A stretch of DNA of 64,000 nt from Syntrophobacterales bacterium (GTDB taxonomy: Bacteria > Desulfobacterota > Syntrophobacteria > Syntrophobacterales > Thermodesulforhabdaceae). The position numbers and the translations under genes are program-made. The stretch spans positions 1 through 64,000 of the forward strand of contig JAOACS010000001.1 of NCBI GenBank assembly GCA_026417655.1, in the 5' to 3' direction. A model generated the notes under the pieces. It ran no database searches, had not been told where the DNA came from, and saw only the letters and a list, made by a program, of their open reading frames with translations. This document shows, piece after piece, positions 17,014-25,238 of the stretch (positions are counted from its first letter, which is position 1; each line of letters starts with the position of its first letter).

Positions 17014-18603
17014 CTACTCACTAATAATGTGCCACTCCCTCGGATTTAATCCCATCGGATACACATGGACATTACCTATTCGACGGTGAACGGCGACGAG
17101 GGCCTTCATTGTAAAAAGGAAGGTATAGGGTTGTTCTTCATGAACTATTGCATGGAGCCTTTGGTATAATGTGCGCCTTTTTACTGGATTGAATTCCCGT
17201 CGAGCTTCCTCAATAATTCTATCGACCTCCTCGTTTACGAAACCAACAAAGTTTGATCCTCCCTCCTGTTGAGATGAATGCCACACTTGATAGGGGTCCG
17301 ATTCCCATCCCAAGCTCCATCCAAGAGTGCAAGCATCGAAATCATGAGATTGAATTTTCTGTATAAATACTGCCCATTCAAGACGACGAATTTCCATAAT
17401 AATTCCCATTTCCTTTAATCTTTCCTGAAAAATCGTTGCAAGCTGTTCTGCGAACTTAGAACCCGACGATATTATGAATTCGAAGGAAAAGGGCATTCCA
17501 TCCTTGTCTCGAATCCCATCTCCGTCATGATCTATCCAACCGGCTTCTTCCAATAACTTCTTTGCCTTCTCTGGATCATAAGGATAGGGTCTGATGGATT
17601 TATTGTAATCGGGGCTTTCCAAATAAAAGGGACCTGACACAACCGTTCCTAGACCAAATAGGATCTTTTCTAAAATAGTTTGCCTGTCAAGAAGAAGAGT
17701 CATCGCTTGTCTAACCCGCCTATCTCTAAAAATGGGCCTACGCATATTCCATCCAATAAAGTTATATTGAGGCACCGAATAGGTCAGCTTCTGAAAGTGT
17801 TTGTTAAAGCGTTTTCCTCTTGTTTGATAGACCCACTGGATTGGACGGAGCCCCATCACATCAAGCCCCTCCTGTTTAAGCACCTGAAGAGCTACGGTGG
17901 AATCCGTGATAATTTTAAAGACTATCCTAGGGATAGAAGGTGATATACCCCAGTAGGACTCGTTTCTTGCTAAAACTATTTCCTTTCCTGTTTCCCACCT
18001 TTTAAAGATGTAGGGTCCTGTCCCTACTGGAGATCTTCCTATGAAATGGGTATTGAAATCTTCTCCCTCTTTGAAAAGATGAGAGGGAACAATAGGCATG
18101 GTTCCACAAACCTCCAGGGCTTTGAAATAGGGTTGACGATAGGTAAACTTAACCGTGTAATCATCAAGGGCTTCAACCTTTATCACATCCTGGTAGTAAT
18201 TTCTAAGATGCATAGCATCAACCGATGGGTCCATTATGCGCTCAAAACTAAAAACCACATCCTTGGCTTTAAAGGGAACTCCATCGTGCCACTTAACATC
18301 ATTTCTCAGTGAAAATGTATAGGTCAGATGATCATCCGAAACAGTCCAGGATTTTGCAAGTAGAGGAACAAGCTCCATGGTGGCTTCGTCTCGCTTGAGC
18401 AGGGACTCATAGATGTAATCGTTTATCTGCGAAGCGTAGGCGTCGGTTGCTATAATAGGATTTAACGTAGCTGGTTCTGCACCAAGGTGTATCAGTAGGG
18501 TCTCATCGGTAAGACCTTTTCCATAGGTAGGGCTATTTAATCCAATAAGGATTATCGCAAAAATAAAGCTAAGATATAATCTTACCGGTAGAGCCATCTT
18601 CAT
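17014..18603 (-). CDS. Periplasmic oligopeptide/dipeptide-binding protein (SBP family 5)
   Basis: The protein matches family-5 solute-binding proteins of Dpp/Opp ABC importers: LLIHLGAEPATLNPI near the start, YTFSLRNDVKWHDGVPFKAKDVVFSF, RRPIFRDRRVRQAMTLLLDR and DACTLGWSLGW. The signal peptide is MKMALPVRLYLSFIFAIILI. I place the start at the ATG 18601-18603, one base after the uppP stop; a TTG six codons upstream is possible but less likely. Substrates of this family include peptides, nickel and sugars. No permease or ATPase gene is adjacent, but two matching permeases lie at 55094-57159. Confidence 0.88.
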   Translation of the reverse strand: MKMALPVRLYLSFIFAIILIGLNSPTYGKGLTDETLLIHLGAEPATLNPIIATDAYASQINDYIYESLLKRDEATMELVPLLAKSWTVSDDHLTYTFSLRNDVKWHDGVPFKAKDVVFSFERIMDPSVDAMHLRNYYQDVIKVEALDDYTVKFTYRQPYFKALEVCGTMPIVPSHLFKEGEDFNTHFIGRSPVGTGPYIFKRWETGKEIVLARNESYWGISPSIPRIVFKIITDSTVALQVLKQEGLDVMGLRPIQWVYQTRGKRFNKHFQKLTYSVPQYNFIGWNMRRPIFRDRRVRQAMTLLLDRQTILEKILFGLGTVVSGPFYLESPDYNKSIRPYPYDPEKAKKLLEEAGWIDHDGDGIRDKDGMPFSFEFIISSGSKFAEQLATIFQERLKEMGIIMEIRRLEWAVFIQKIQSHDFDACTLGWSLGWESDPYQVWHSSQQEGGSNFVGFVNEEVDRIIEEARREFNPVKRRTLYQRLHAIVHEEQPYTFLFTMKALVAVHRRIGNVHVYPMGLNPREWHIISE

Positions 18604-18604
18604 A

Positions 18605-19444
18605 CTATCTAATTGAAACAATAAGGAGTGTTACAATACCCACTACAAAACAGTAAAAACCGAATCGATAAAATGATCCTTTTAAAACTGTTCTCAGGAG
18701 GAGTTTTAGTGAGGTGTAACCCACAATAAAGGATGTTAGGAAACCTACAATAAGAGCGGTGGGTGGTATATTATTGCTACTTCCTATATTTGGAATTTCT
18801 AAGGTAATCGCTCCCAAGACGGCGGGGACGAAAAGCAAAAATGAAAAGGTCCCTGAGGCTCTCTGGCTACATCCCGTAATTAGTGCGGTTGATATGGTAG
18901 AACCGGATCGTGAAATACCAGGAGCTATGGCAATCGCCTGGGCGATACCAATTATTAGAGCATGTAAGTAGGTGGGTTCATTAAAGTAACCCTTTGGATA
19001 AATGGGAGCCCACCTAGTCAAGATGAGAAGAGCACCAGTAATGAAGAAATTTATTCCCACAATGAAAGGTGAGGCGAATAGAGTCTCAATTTGATCTTTA
19101 AAAAAAAATCCGACTACCACAGCAGGTATAGTCCCTACAATCACCTTCCCTATCATAGTTTCAGCGATAAACCTAAAGAGGGTATAGCCCTTAGTAGTAT
19201 AGGATTTTTTGATAAGAATTCTTAAGATTTCTAAGGCTTCGAAAAAAAGAGTAGAAAGATCCCTTCTAAAAACGATTATAACGGCTAAAAAGGTTCCCAT
19301 GTGGAGAACTACATCGAAAAAGACTTCCGGCTCTTTAAAGCCAAGAAGCCACTGAGCAACCACTAGATGCCCCGAACTGCTTATTGGAAGAAATTCCGTA
19401 ACACCCTGAAGAATGCCAAGGATAAAGGCACTGAAAATATCCAT
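18605..19444 (-). CDS. uppP: Undecaprenyl-diphosphatase UppP (BacA)
   Basis: A 279-residue integral membrane protein with the two signature motifs of UppP: GVTEFLPISSSGHLVVAQ (about 15-32) and APGISRSGSTISTAL (about 172-186). It removes a phosphate from undecaprenyl diphosphate to regenerate the lipid carrier for cell-wall synthesis and confers bacitracin tolerance. About eight membrane helices can be seen. Its stop is one base from the likely ATG of the peptide-binding protein gene, so the two are probably coupled. Confidence 0.95.
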   Translation of the reverse strand: MDIFSAFILGILQGVTEFLPISSSGHLVVAQWLLGFKEPEVFFDVVLHMGTFLAVIIVFRRDLSTLFFEALEILRILIKKSYTTKGYTLFRFIAETMIGKVIVGTIPAVVVGFFFKDQIETLFASPFIVGINFFITGALLILTRWAPIYPKGYFNEPTYLHALIIGIAQAIAIAPGISRSGSTISTALITGCSQRASGTFSFLLFVPAVLGAITLEIPNIGSSNNIPPTALIVGFLTSFIVGYTSLKLLLRTVLKGSFYRFGFYCFVVGIVTLLIVSIR

Positions 19445-19464
19445 TAATTAACTCCCTATCTCTC

Positions 19465-20235
19465 CTAAATGGATCTTTTAGTTTTTCTTATCCTTCTCGA
19501 TTCCCGCTTCCAATCGGGACCCTTTGATTTTTGCTTCTTCTGTGATTTCTTAGAACTCTCATCTCTAACATCTCCCACCTCTTTAAGAAAGGCTTCGACT
19601 GTAAGGGCAAAGGATCCATAAAGTTTTGTTTCATCCCTTGGTTGAGATTGCTTAACTATCTTTTCCCTGCGGGCCTCTCTAACTTCTTCAAGTGCCTTTT
19701 CAGAAATAGGTGGAATTAGAAGGGCCTTAGGTGGAATAGGAAGATCTGTAAGAAAAAGCTTATCTCCCGCCTGGTAGAAATGGTGATTTGGCAAAACCTC
19801 CGTGTTTACCGTAACCACTATATATGTATCATCGTAAGAGGGTTTTGCTCTCTTAAGACCTTCCTCGGGATCATTCCAAAGGGGTATAAAGGATCTGTGA
19901 GAGGGAACAGAGATGCCCTTTGACTTTACAAAGGGTATCCCCTTCAAGGGAACAGTAAAGAAAAGGTGCTTCGGGGGAGAGACTTCCGGATACAAAGGAG
20001 GAGCTATCTTAAGCTTTAACCGTCCTTCTTCAAGTCTAAAGGGAAGCTCTGCCCCTGAGAGTTCAATTTCTCTTATGTGGCTTTCTCTAACAAATCGGAG
20101 GTTCTCTTCTCTTTGAAGAGCCCAAAAAAGTTCCTTCCAGGGCATGGTTCCATCCTTATCCCAGAAAAGGCCATAATCGCCAGGATTTGCCGTGGTCATG
20201 GTTTTAAGAATTTTTGCAAGCTGTTGAGGTTTCAT
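19465..20235 (-). CDS. KptA/Tpt1-like protein with degenerate active site
   Basis: The 256 residues align by eye with RNA 2'-phosphotransferase (KptA/Tpt1). An N-terminal winged-helix-like part (LAKILKTMTTANPGDYGLFW, then DKDGTMPWKELFWALQ) corresponds to the KptA segment LSxxLRHxPxxxGxxLDxxGW. A C-terminal ADP-ribosyltransferase-like part begins PPKHLFFTVPLKGIPFVKSK, where KptA has PPxxLYHGT. The catalytic Arg-His of RHxP and the His of LYHGT are replaced (TTANP, LFFTV), so normal 2'-phosphate transfer is doubtful. A very basic tail (about 215-256, Lys/Arg/Ser-rich) could bind nucleic acid. It overlaps the HDAC-like gene by four bases, implying joint translation. The true function is unknown; the fold assignment is an inference. 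Confidence 0.6.
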   Translation of the reverse strand: MKPQQLAKILKTMTTANPGDYGLFWDKDGTMPWKELFWALQREENLRFVRESHIREIELSGAELPFRLEEGRLKLKIAPPLYPEVSPPKHLFFTVPLKGIPFVKSKGISVPSHRSFIPLWNDPEEGLKRAKPSYDDTYIVVTVNTEVLPNHHFYQAGDKLFLTDLPIPPKALLIPPISEKALEEVREARREKIVKQSQPRDETKLYGSFALTVEAFLKEVGDVRDESSKKSQKKQKSKGPDWKRESRRIRKTKRSI

Positions 20236-21107
20236 ATCCCTAAGTCCCCTAATATCCTAATTACAGATGGAATAACGTTGTTTGCTATACTTCTACTGGA
20301 TCCACCTCCCAGCACAACCTCTAATTTCCCTCCGCAGGTTTCGTCAGAGACGGAGCACATCGCACGAGCAATGGCTTCGTATGCTTCTACCGTAAGCCCC
20401 AAATCACCATAGTCTCCTCTATGGGTATCGAAGCCAAAATACCAAAAAATAAACTCTGGGCGGAACTCGCGGATTCTTGGAATAAAGTCCCTCTGAACTA
20501 TTGAGGCGTAAAGGGCATTTCGTTCAGAAGGGGATTTTGCGCCCCGCAGTTTATCATAGGCAGACACATCAATTTTAGTTCCATCGGAGGACTCGTAGTT
20601 TTGTTGGCAAATACAACAATGAAGTATAGTAGGATCGTCTTTTACAAGTTCTCTTGTTCCATCACCGTGATGAGCATCGGTGTCTACAATAGCGATCCTT
20701 CTTACACCGTAACTGCTTCTGATAACATCTATTGCTATTACAACGTCGTTAAAACAACAGTAACCCCAAAAATAATTTCTTCCAGCATGATGTCCCCCAG
20801 CTCCAATAAGGGCAAAGGAACGAGAGTGTTCTCCCTTAAGAATAGTCTCAGCTCCTAGAACAACGCTTCCCACAGAGTGCCAAGCTGTGCTACACAAGGG
20901 ATCTCTCATGACCTCCTCAATGTGATCTCGGGAATGGACTCGAAGAATAAGTTCTTCCCTAATGGGAGGGGCGTAAAGTAGATGAAACCTTTCATCCTTT
21001 AGAATGTTCTCCAGCACAGCTGGGAAGTCCTGAAGCCTTGTCCCCTGGGTTAGATAGCTTCTTCTACTGAAACTTTCATGGTAAATAATGGCTACTGAGG
21101 GTTTCAT
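20232..21107 (-). CDS. Histone deacetylase superfamily (acetylpolyamine amidohydrolase-like)
   Basis: The 291 residues carry the HDAC fold signatures: GAGGHHAGR (His106/107), the zinc ligands Asp144 and His146 in VDTDAHHGDGT, and Asp227 in YFGFDTHRGDYGDLGLT. Family members remove acetyl groups from proteins, polyamines or small molecules. The catalytic Tyr usually found in a GGGGY motif is not present; the position reads LGGGSSRSIANN, so activity may be altered. The start overlaps the end of the PIN-DegT gene by 32 bases, and the stop overlaps the KptA-like gene by four, placing all three in one transcript. Confidence 0.85.
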   Translation of the reverse strand: MKPSVAIIYHESFSRRSYLTQGTRLQDFPAVLENILKDERFHLLYAPPIREELILRVHSRDHIEEVMRDPLCSTAWHSVGSVVLGAETILKGEHSRSFALIGAGGHHAGRNYFWGYCCFNDVVIAIDVIRSSYGVRRIAIVDTDAHHGDGTRELVKDDPTILHCCICQQNYESSDGTKIDVSAYDKLRGAKSPSERNALYASIVQRDFIPRIREFRPEFIFWYFGFDTHRGDYGDLGLTVEAYEAIARAMCSVSDETCGGKLEVVLGGGSSRSIANNVIPSVIRILGDLGI

Positions 21108-22701
21108 AAATGGATCCTCTAATCTTTTCTATAAGTTCTCCTTCTACATAGGGATGCATGGGGAGAGATAGGATTTTTTCAGAACAGGTTTCTGAAATTG
21201 GAAAATCTCCTGGTTTATAACCAAGATCCTGAAATGCAGGCTGGAGATGGAGGGGACGAGGGTAGTATATAGCCGTTGGAATGCCAAGATTTGATAGTCC
21301 CTCACGGATCTTGTCACGAAGAGCTCTCGATGGTGTAAGGATACTGTATTGTGACCAGGCGCTTTCAATCCCTTCAGGTATTTTTGGCGTAGTTATCCCA
21401 TAAATGGTGGAAAGTTTTTGTGTATATAGACTAGCAATATGTCTCCTTCTCTCCTTTTCCTCTTGAAAAATCTTTAGTTTTGCAAGAAGAACTGCTGCTT
21501 GGATGCTATCTAGCCTCCCATTAATCCCAATGATCTTGTGGTAATACAGAGTTCCGTCGGTTCCGTGGTTTCTTATGAGTCTTAGTCTTTTCGCAAGTGA
21601 ATCAGAGTTAGTAAAAATTGCTCCTCCATCCCCGTAAGCCCCAAGAGGTTTTGCTGGAAAGAAGGATGTGCAGCCTATATCTCCTAGGCTCCCTGCGGGT
21701 TTTCCTCTATAGATCGCACCAAAGGCCTGGGCTGCGTCTTCTATGATAAAGAGGTCAAAGGATTTTGCGATCTTAAAAATTTCATCATAGGAGGCTGGAC
21801 AGCCGAAAAGATCAACCGTGATGATAGCTCTTGGCCTAAGTCTAAAGACATTTGAAGGAAGAAAGACATTGGATCGCTTTCCAGAAATTGCTTCAAGAGT
21901 GTTTTCTAGAGCCTTAGGATCCATTGTGAAGGTTTCGGGATCTATATCGACAAATATAGGTATTGCACCTACAAGGCGAATTACTTCAGCTGTGGCGATG
22001 AATGTGAAGGGAACCGTTAAGACGGCATCTCCTGGTCCTATATCGAGAGCAAGAAGAGCCATGAAAAGAGCATCTGTTCCGCTTGAACAAGCTATGGCAT
22101 GTTTTACCCCGACTTCCTCTTCAAGCCGTTTTTCTAATTTGGCGATCTCAGGTCCATCCACATAACGGCCATGTCTTAGGACATGGAAGATGTTCTTTTC
22201 TACATCGTGGCGTATGAGATCCTGTTGTTTCTCGAGATTAACAAAGGGGATGGAAGAGAGACTGTCTACAGAAAGCTTAAGGTAATCTTCGGGAGAAATA
22301 GTCTTAAATGGCAAAAGATCCCTTTCCTTCGAAAGAATTAAAGCTTTTTCACCTAGTCTTTCTAGAGCTTTAAAAAGCTGAGCCCAAATAGGGTAGGGGG
22401 AATGTAGAACATAGCCATCTTCAGAAAGGGCCGAAAGCCAATGATGATCTTTGGAAAAGGCTAAAAGTAGCCTTGAGGCCTCTTTGAGGGCTTTTTCTTG
22501 AGTAAGACCTTTAGTGGTTTTAAGATAGGTCGACAATTCAGCATGAACCCGGTCAACGCATCCCACATATAGCCAGGTCTTTACACCTTCTCTCTTAGCC
22601 TTGGAAAGGGCACTGGATACTGAAGAGTCTTCCTTGGTACAGGCTTCTAAAACAACATCTGGAGCAAGTAAAATGTCGGTTATCACCTTAGCATTTCCCA
22701 T
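21076..22701 (-). CDS. Fusion of a PIN-like domain and a DegT/DnrJ/EryC1 aminotransferase
   Basis: Residues about 165-541 are a complete DegT-family sugar aminotransferase: CSSGTDALFMALLALDIGPG, DLFGCPASYDEI, EDAAQAFGA (Asp322), the PLP lysine Lys351 in FFPAKPLGAYGDGGA, and the ending IYYPRPLHLQPAFQDLGY. The usual job is making 3- or 4-amino sugars on nucleotide sugars. The first 150 residues are extra. They start ITDILLAPDVVLEA and end ILSKERDLLPFKTISPEDYL, which resembles the first and last strands of a PIN nuclease domain, though the acidic quartet looks incomplete. The N-terminal domain assignment is tentative. The gene is packed between a metalloprotease and an HDAC-like gene. Confidence 0.8.
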   Translation of the reverse strand: MGNAKVITDILLAPDVVLEACTKEDSSVSSALSKAKREGVKTWLYVGCVDRVHAELSTYLKTTKGLTQEKALKEASRLLLAFSKDHHWLSALSEDGYVLHSPYPIWAQLFKALERLGEKALILSKERDLLPFKTISPEDYLKLSVDSLSSIPFVNLEKQQDLIRHDVEKNIFHVLRHGRYVDGPEIAKLEKRLEEEVGVKHAIACSSGTDALFMALLALDIGPGDAVLTVPFTFIATAEVIRLVGAIPIFVDIDPETFTMDPKALENTLEAISGKRSNVFLPSNVFRLRPRAIITVDLFGCPASYDEIFKIAKSFDLFIIEDAAQAFGAIYRGKPAGSLGDIGCTSFFPAKPLGAYGDGGAIFTNSDSLAKRLRLIRNHGTDGTLYYHKIIGINGRLDSIQAAVLLAKLKIFQEEKERRRHIASLYTQKLSTIYGITTPKIPEGIESAWSQYSILTPSRALRDKIREGLSNLGIPTAIYYPRPLHLQPAFQDLGYKPGDFPISETCSEKILSLPMHPYVEGELIEKIRGSIYETLSSHYLP

Positions 22702-22707
22702 AAGATA

Positions 22708-24501
22708 TCAATTACGAATCTCCTCTAAAAGGGACTGTAGGCGCGAAAAAGCGGTATCTACAGATGTAGGATCGGAGGTAACTGTTCTCAGGAATTGTCT
22801 CGCTCTATTTGCATCGCTTTCCCCAGCATAATTTATGCCCTGTTTTTTCACTTCACAGCTAAATTTATTTGCAACTGTAAGTTTGTTGTTGATGGCGTCA
22901 AGATCTGAACCTCTAGCGCCGTCTAGGATATTAAGGGCGATAGTTCCAGGGGTAAAGGTTCCATTTATAAATCCATTTGTGTAAAATGCCTTACCTATAC
23001 TGTCCGGCCTCCGGTCGAATAAAGCAAGGTATATGGCATCAATTACATTTCCAATGGTTGAAGAGTTAATCTGTCCGTAGAGATTTTGTGATTCTACCGA
23101 AGTCGCAAAAGAGTTGATAATACCATTAAGGTTTCCTCCTGATCGATTGAGAATACCTAACCAGTATTCAATTCCCCCTGGATCTCCCGGTCTTTGGTAA
23201 TAGGCGATATAAATCTTTTGAATACGATCGTCCACAGTGCATGAAGGAGATACTTCTCTACGGTATGATGCTACAAAGTTTTTGGTTTCTCTAATGGTTC
23301 GTGAGTTGTCGGCAGCATCTTGGTAACCCTCAGGAACTCCTATTGCGTATCCTTGATAAGTTATGGAGGGGTTGGAAAAATAGGGGATCTTGGGAGAATC
23401 GTAGCTCATGATGGTTGCAAAGATCCCAGGCCGGTCATAACCATACGAATAACTGAAGATACCAGGATTAGAGGCGTGGTCTCTATCGTGGGCACATCCA
23501 AAGTTATGGCCTAGCTCATGGGCTAAGGTAAGATCTAGGCAGTAGTAATTACTGCCATCCATTGATTTACCCACTTGAACTACAGAAAAACCATAACCTG
23601 AGCTCCTCAAAGGATTGCTTAAAGATGTTAGAATCCATGCTAAGCCACAGCCACCGTTGGTTACTCTATCAAACCTTCTAAGTAGCGTAACAAGGTCCGC
23701 TCCATATCTATCCCGAAGTGAAGAGACCTCTGAAAAAACACTCCTTCCATTAGTTAAATCGTCCAGTGCTGAGTGGATGGATCCACTATCTGGATAGGAT
23801 ACCTTTTGAATATGGACGAGTCGGATTTCTAAGTCTATTTTACTATTTCTATAGGCCTCATTTGTAAGGTCGACCAGATGTTGAATACCTGCCCGAACGT
23901 TGGATGCCCCCCCTAGATAGTTTTCTACCCCCGGCGTGTAGTAGGCCATAAGATCCACTATCGTGTTGGAGGAGCCGGAAAGGTTCTCGTAAGTAAAAAA
24001 GTCGGATAAAAGTTCCTCTGGTGGTTTTGGTTGAGGTATTGTATCCTCTCCTAAAGGCATTTCAAAGGCTGGATTTTCTTCCTCCACCAACAGAATACCG
24101 CTTGCTGAAGTTGGCTTTATTTTGAGTCGCCTATCTCCTCTAAAAATGGTTCCGAAGGCTACATTATCCGATAGAGTAATTACGATAGTGTCCCAGGAAC
24201 AGAGGCCCTCTGGCTTAGCTGACCATGTAAGGCCCCCTGGTCTTTTCTTTATCCCTGTAGTGGTGACCTCTATCCTTTCGCCTCCCACGATGATTGTAGC
24301 TAGGTCTCCTTCTAAGAGAGAGGACAAAACTTCCTGTGAAAGAACTGCTCTCTGAGGCACATAGAGAAAGGAAGATCCCCCTACCTTATGAGCACTAAGG
24401 CTATCATTATAAATGGGAGAAAGAACTATTCTTTTCCCCATCGAAATAGTTGGCGAAGCAAAAAGGATAGTAAAAATGATAAAAGTTAACATTTTTTTCA
24501 T
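22708..24501 (-). CDS. Secreted reprolysin-like zinc metalloprotease with DUF4214-type C-terminal region
   Basis: The 597-residue protein has a signal peptide (MKKMLTFIIFTILFASPTIS). The catalytic domain (about 180-420) contains the extended zinc motif HELGHNFGCAHD (His328, Glu329, His332, His338) followed by the Met-turn TIMSYD, typical of metzincins (M12B/reprolysin group). From about 434 to 560 is a DUF4214-like helical repeat region (IQKIYIAYYQRPGDPGGIEY, then AIYLALFDRRPDSIGKAFYT), common in surface and exported proteins. It probably degrades or processes extracellular proteins. It is followed after six bases by the PIN-DegT gene and preceded by the enoyl-CoA hydratase gene. Confidence 0.87.
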   Translation of the reverse strand: MKKMLTFIIFTILFASPTISMGKRIVLSPIYNDSLSAHKVGGSSFLYVPQRAVLSQEVLSSLLEGDLATIIVGGERIEVTTTGIKKRPGGLTWSAKPEGLCSWDTIVITLSDNVAFGTIFRGDRRLKIKPTSASGILLVEEENPAFEMPLGEDTIPQPKPPEELLSDFFTYENLSGSSNTIVDLMAYYTPGVENYLGGASNVRAGIQHLVDLTNEAYRNSKIDLEIRLVHIQKVSYPDSGSIHSALDDLTNGRSVFSEVSSLRDRYGADLVTLLRRFDRVTNGGCGLAWILTSLSNPLRSSGYGFSVVQVGKSMDGSNYYCLDLTLAHELGHNFGCAHDRDHASNPGIFSYSYGYDRPGIFATIMSYDSPKIPYFSNPSITYQGYAIGVPEGYQDAADNSRTIRETKNFVASYRREVSPSCTVDDRIQKIYIAYYQRPGDPGGIEYWLGILNRSGGNLNGIINSFATSVESQNLYGQINSSTIGNVIDAIYLALFDRRPDSIGKAFYTNGFINGTFTPGTIALNILDGARGSDLDAINNKLTVANKFSCEVKKQGINYAGESDANRARQFLRTVTSDPTSVDTAFSRLQSLLEEIRN

Positions 24502-24536
24502 GGCTTTATCCTTTAAAATTTTTAGTTTGTCCTAGG

Positions 24537-25238
24537 TTAGGTCTTTAACACCACCTCCTTTAGGGCTGATATACGGCGTCGCCAACTCCTTTTTATCTTG
24601 GTGTAGGTTTCCCGATCTTTTTCTGCCATTTTTCTTGCAAAGTCCATTGTTCTAGGAAATAGCTCCGACTCTGGAAAGGCCCCGTCGACAATCCCCACTT
24701 CCGATGCCTCTTTACCTCCAAGTCGCGCACCTGTAAGGATAAGATCCTTTACTGCCCGAGGGTTTGGAAGCATTTCCACGACTTCCTCCATGAGTAGCGT
24801 AAAGGGTATTTTAATGTCCACTTCTGGGAAGCAGAACCATCCCCTATCTTCTCTCATGAAACGAAAATCTAGAGCTGCCGCAAGGATAGCTCCCCCTGCA
24901 AAGGTGTGACCTGTAAGACAGCCAATGGTTGGAAGGTTAAGAAGGGCTGCTCTGAAATAGACTTTGTCCATAAGCTTTGCGAACTCAAGGAAATATTCTC
25001 GGGGCTGTTCTCTCAACCAGTCTAGATTAATTCCTGTGCACCAATATTTGGACGAATTGCTGGTTATAACAAGGGATGCATTCTCTTTTGTCGCCTCAAT
25101 TTGATCGAATACGTCAAGATATTCTTCAAGAACCTCCTTGGTAAAGGTGTTGGCTCCATCTCCATTTGTAAGTGTCAAGACGAAAACCGAACCATCCTTT
25201 ATGAGCTCCATTGATGCCATAGCTTTTTTCTCCTTCAT
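24537..25238 (-). CDS. Enoyl-CoA hydratase/isomerase family protein
   Basis: A 233-residue crotonase-fold protein. The first oxyanion-hole segment is SSKYWCTGINLDWL and the second is GHTFAGGAILAAALDFRFM. The Glu pair of classical hydratases is not obvious: the sequence after the second hole reads REDRGWFCFPEVDIKIPFT, which resembles delta3-delta2-enoyl-CoA isomerases with one acidic residue in FPEV. It probably acts on fatty acyl-CoA intermediates. The start overlaps the argJ stop by four bases, an unusual operon partner for argJ. Confidence 0.8.
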   Translation of the reverse strand: MKEKKAMASMELIKDGSVFVLTLTNGDGANTFTKEVLEEYLDVFDQIEATKENASLVITSNSSKYWCTGINLDWLREQPREYFLEFAKLMDKVYFRAALLNLPTIGCLTGHTFAGGAILAAALDFRFMREDRGWFCFPEVDIKIPFTLLMEEVVEMLPNPRAVKDLILTGARLGGKEASEVGIVDGAFPESELFPRTMDFARKMAEKDRETYTKIKRSWRRRISALKEVVLKT

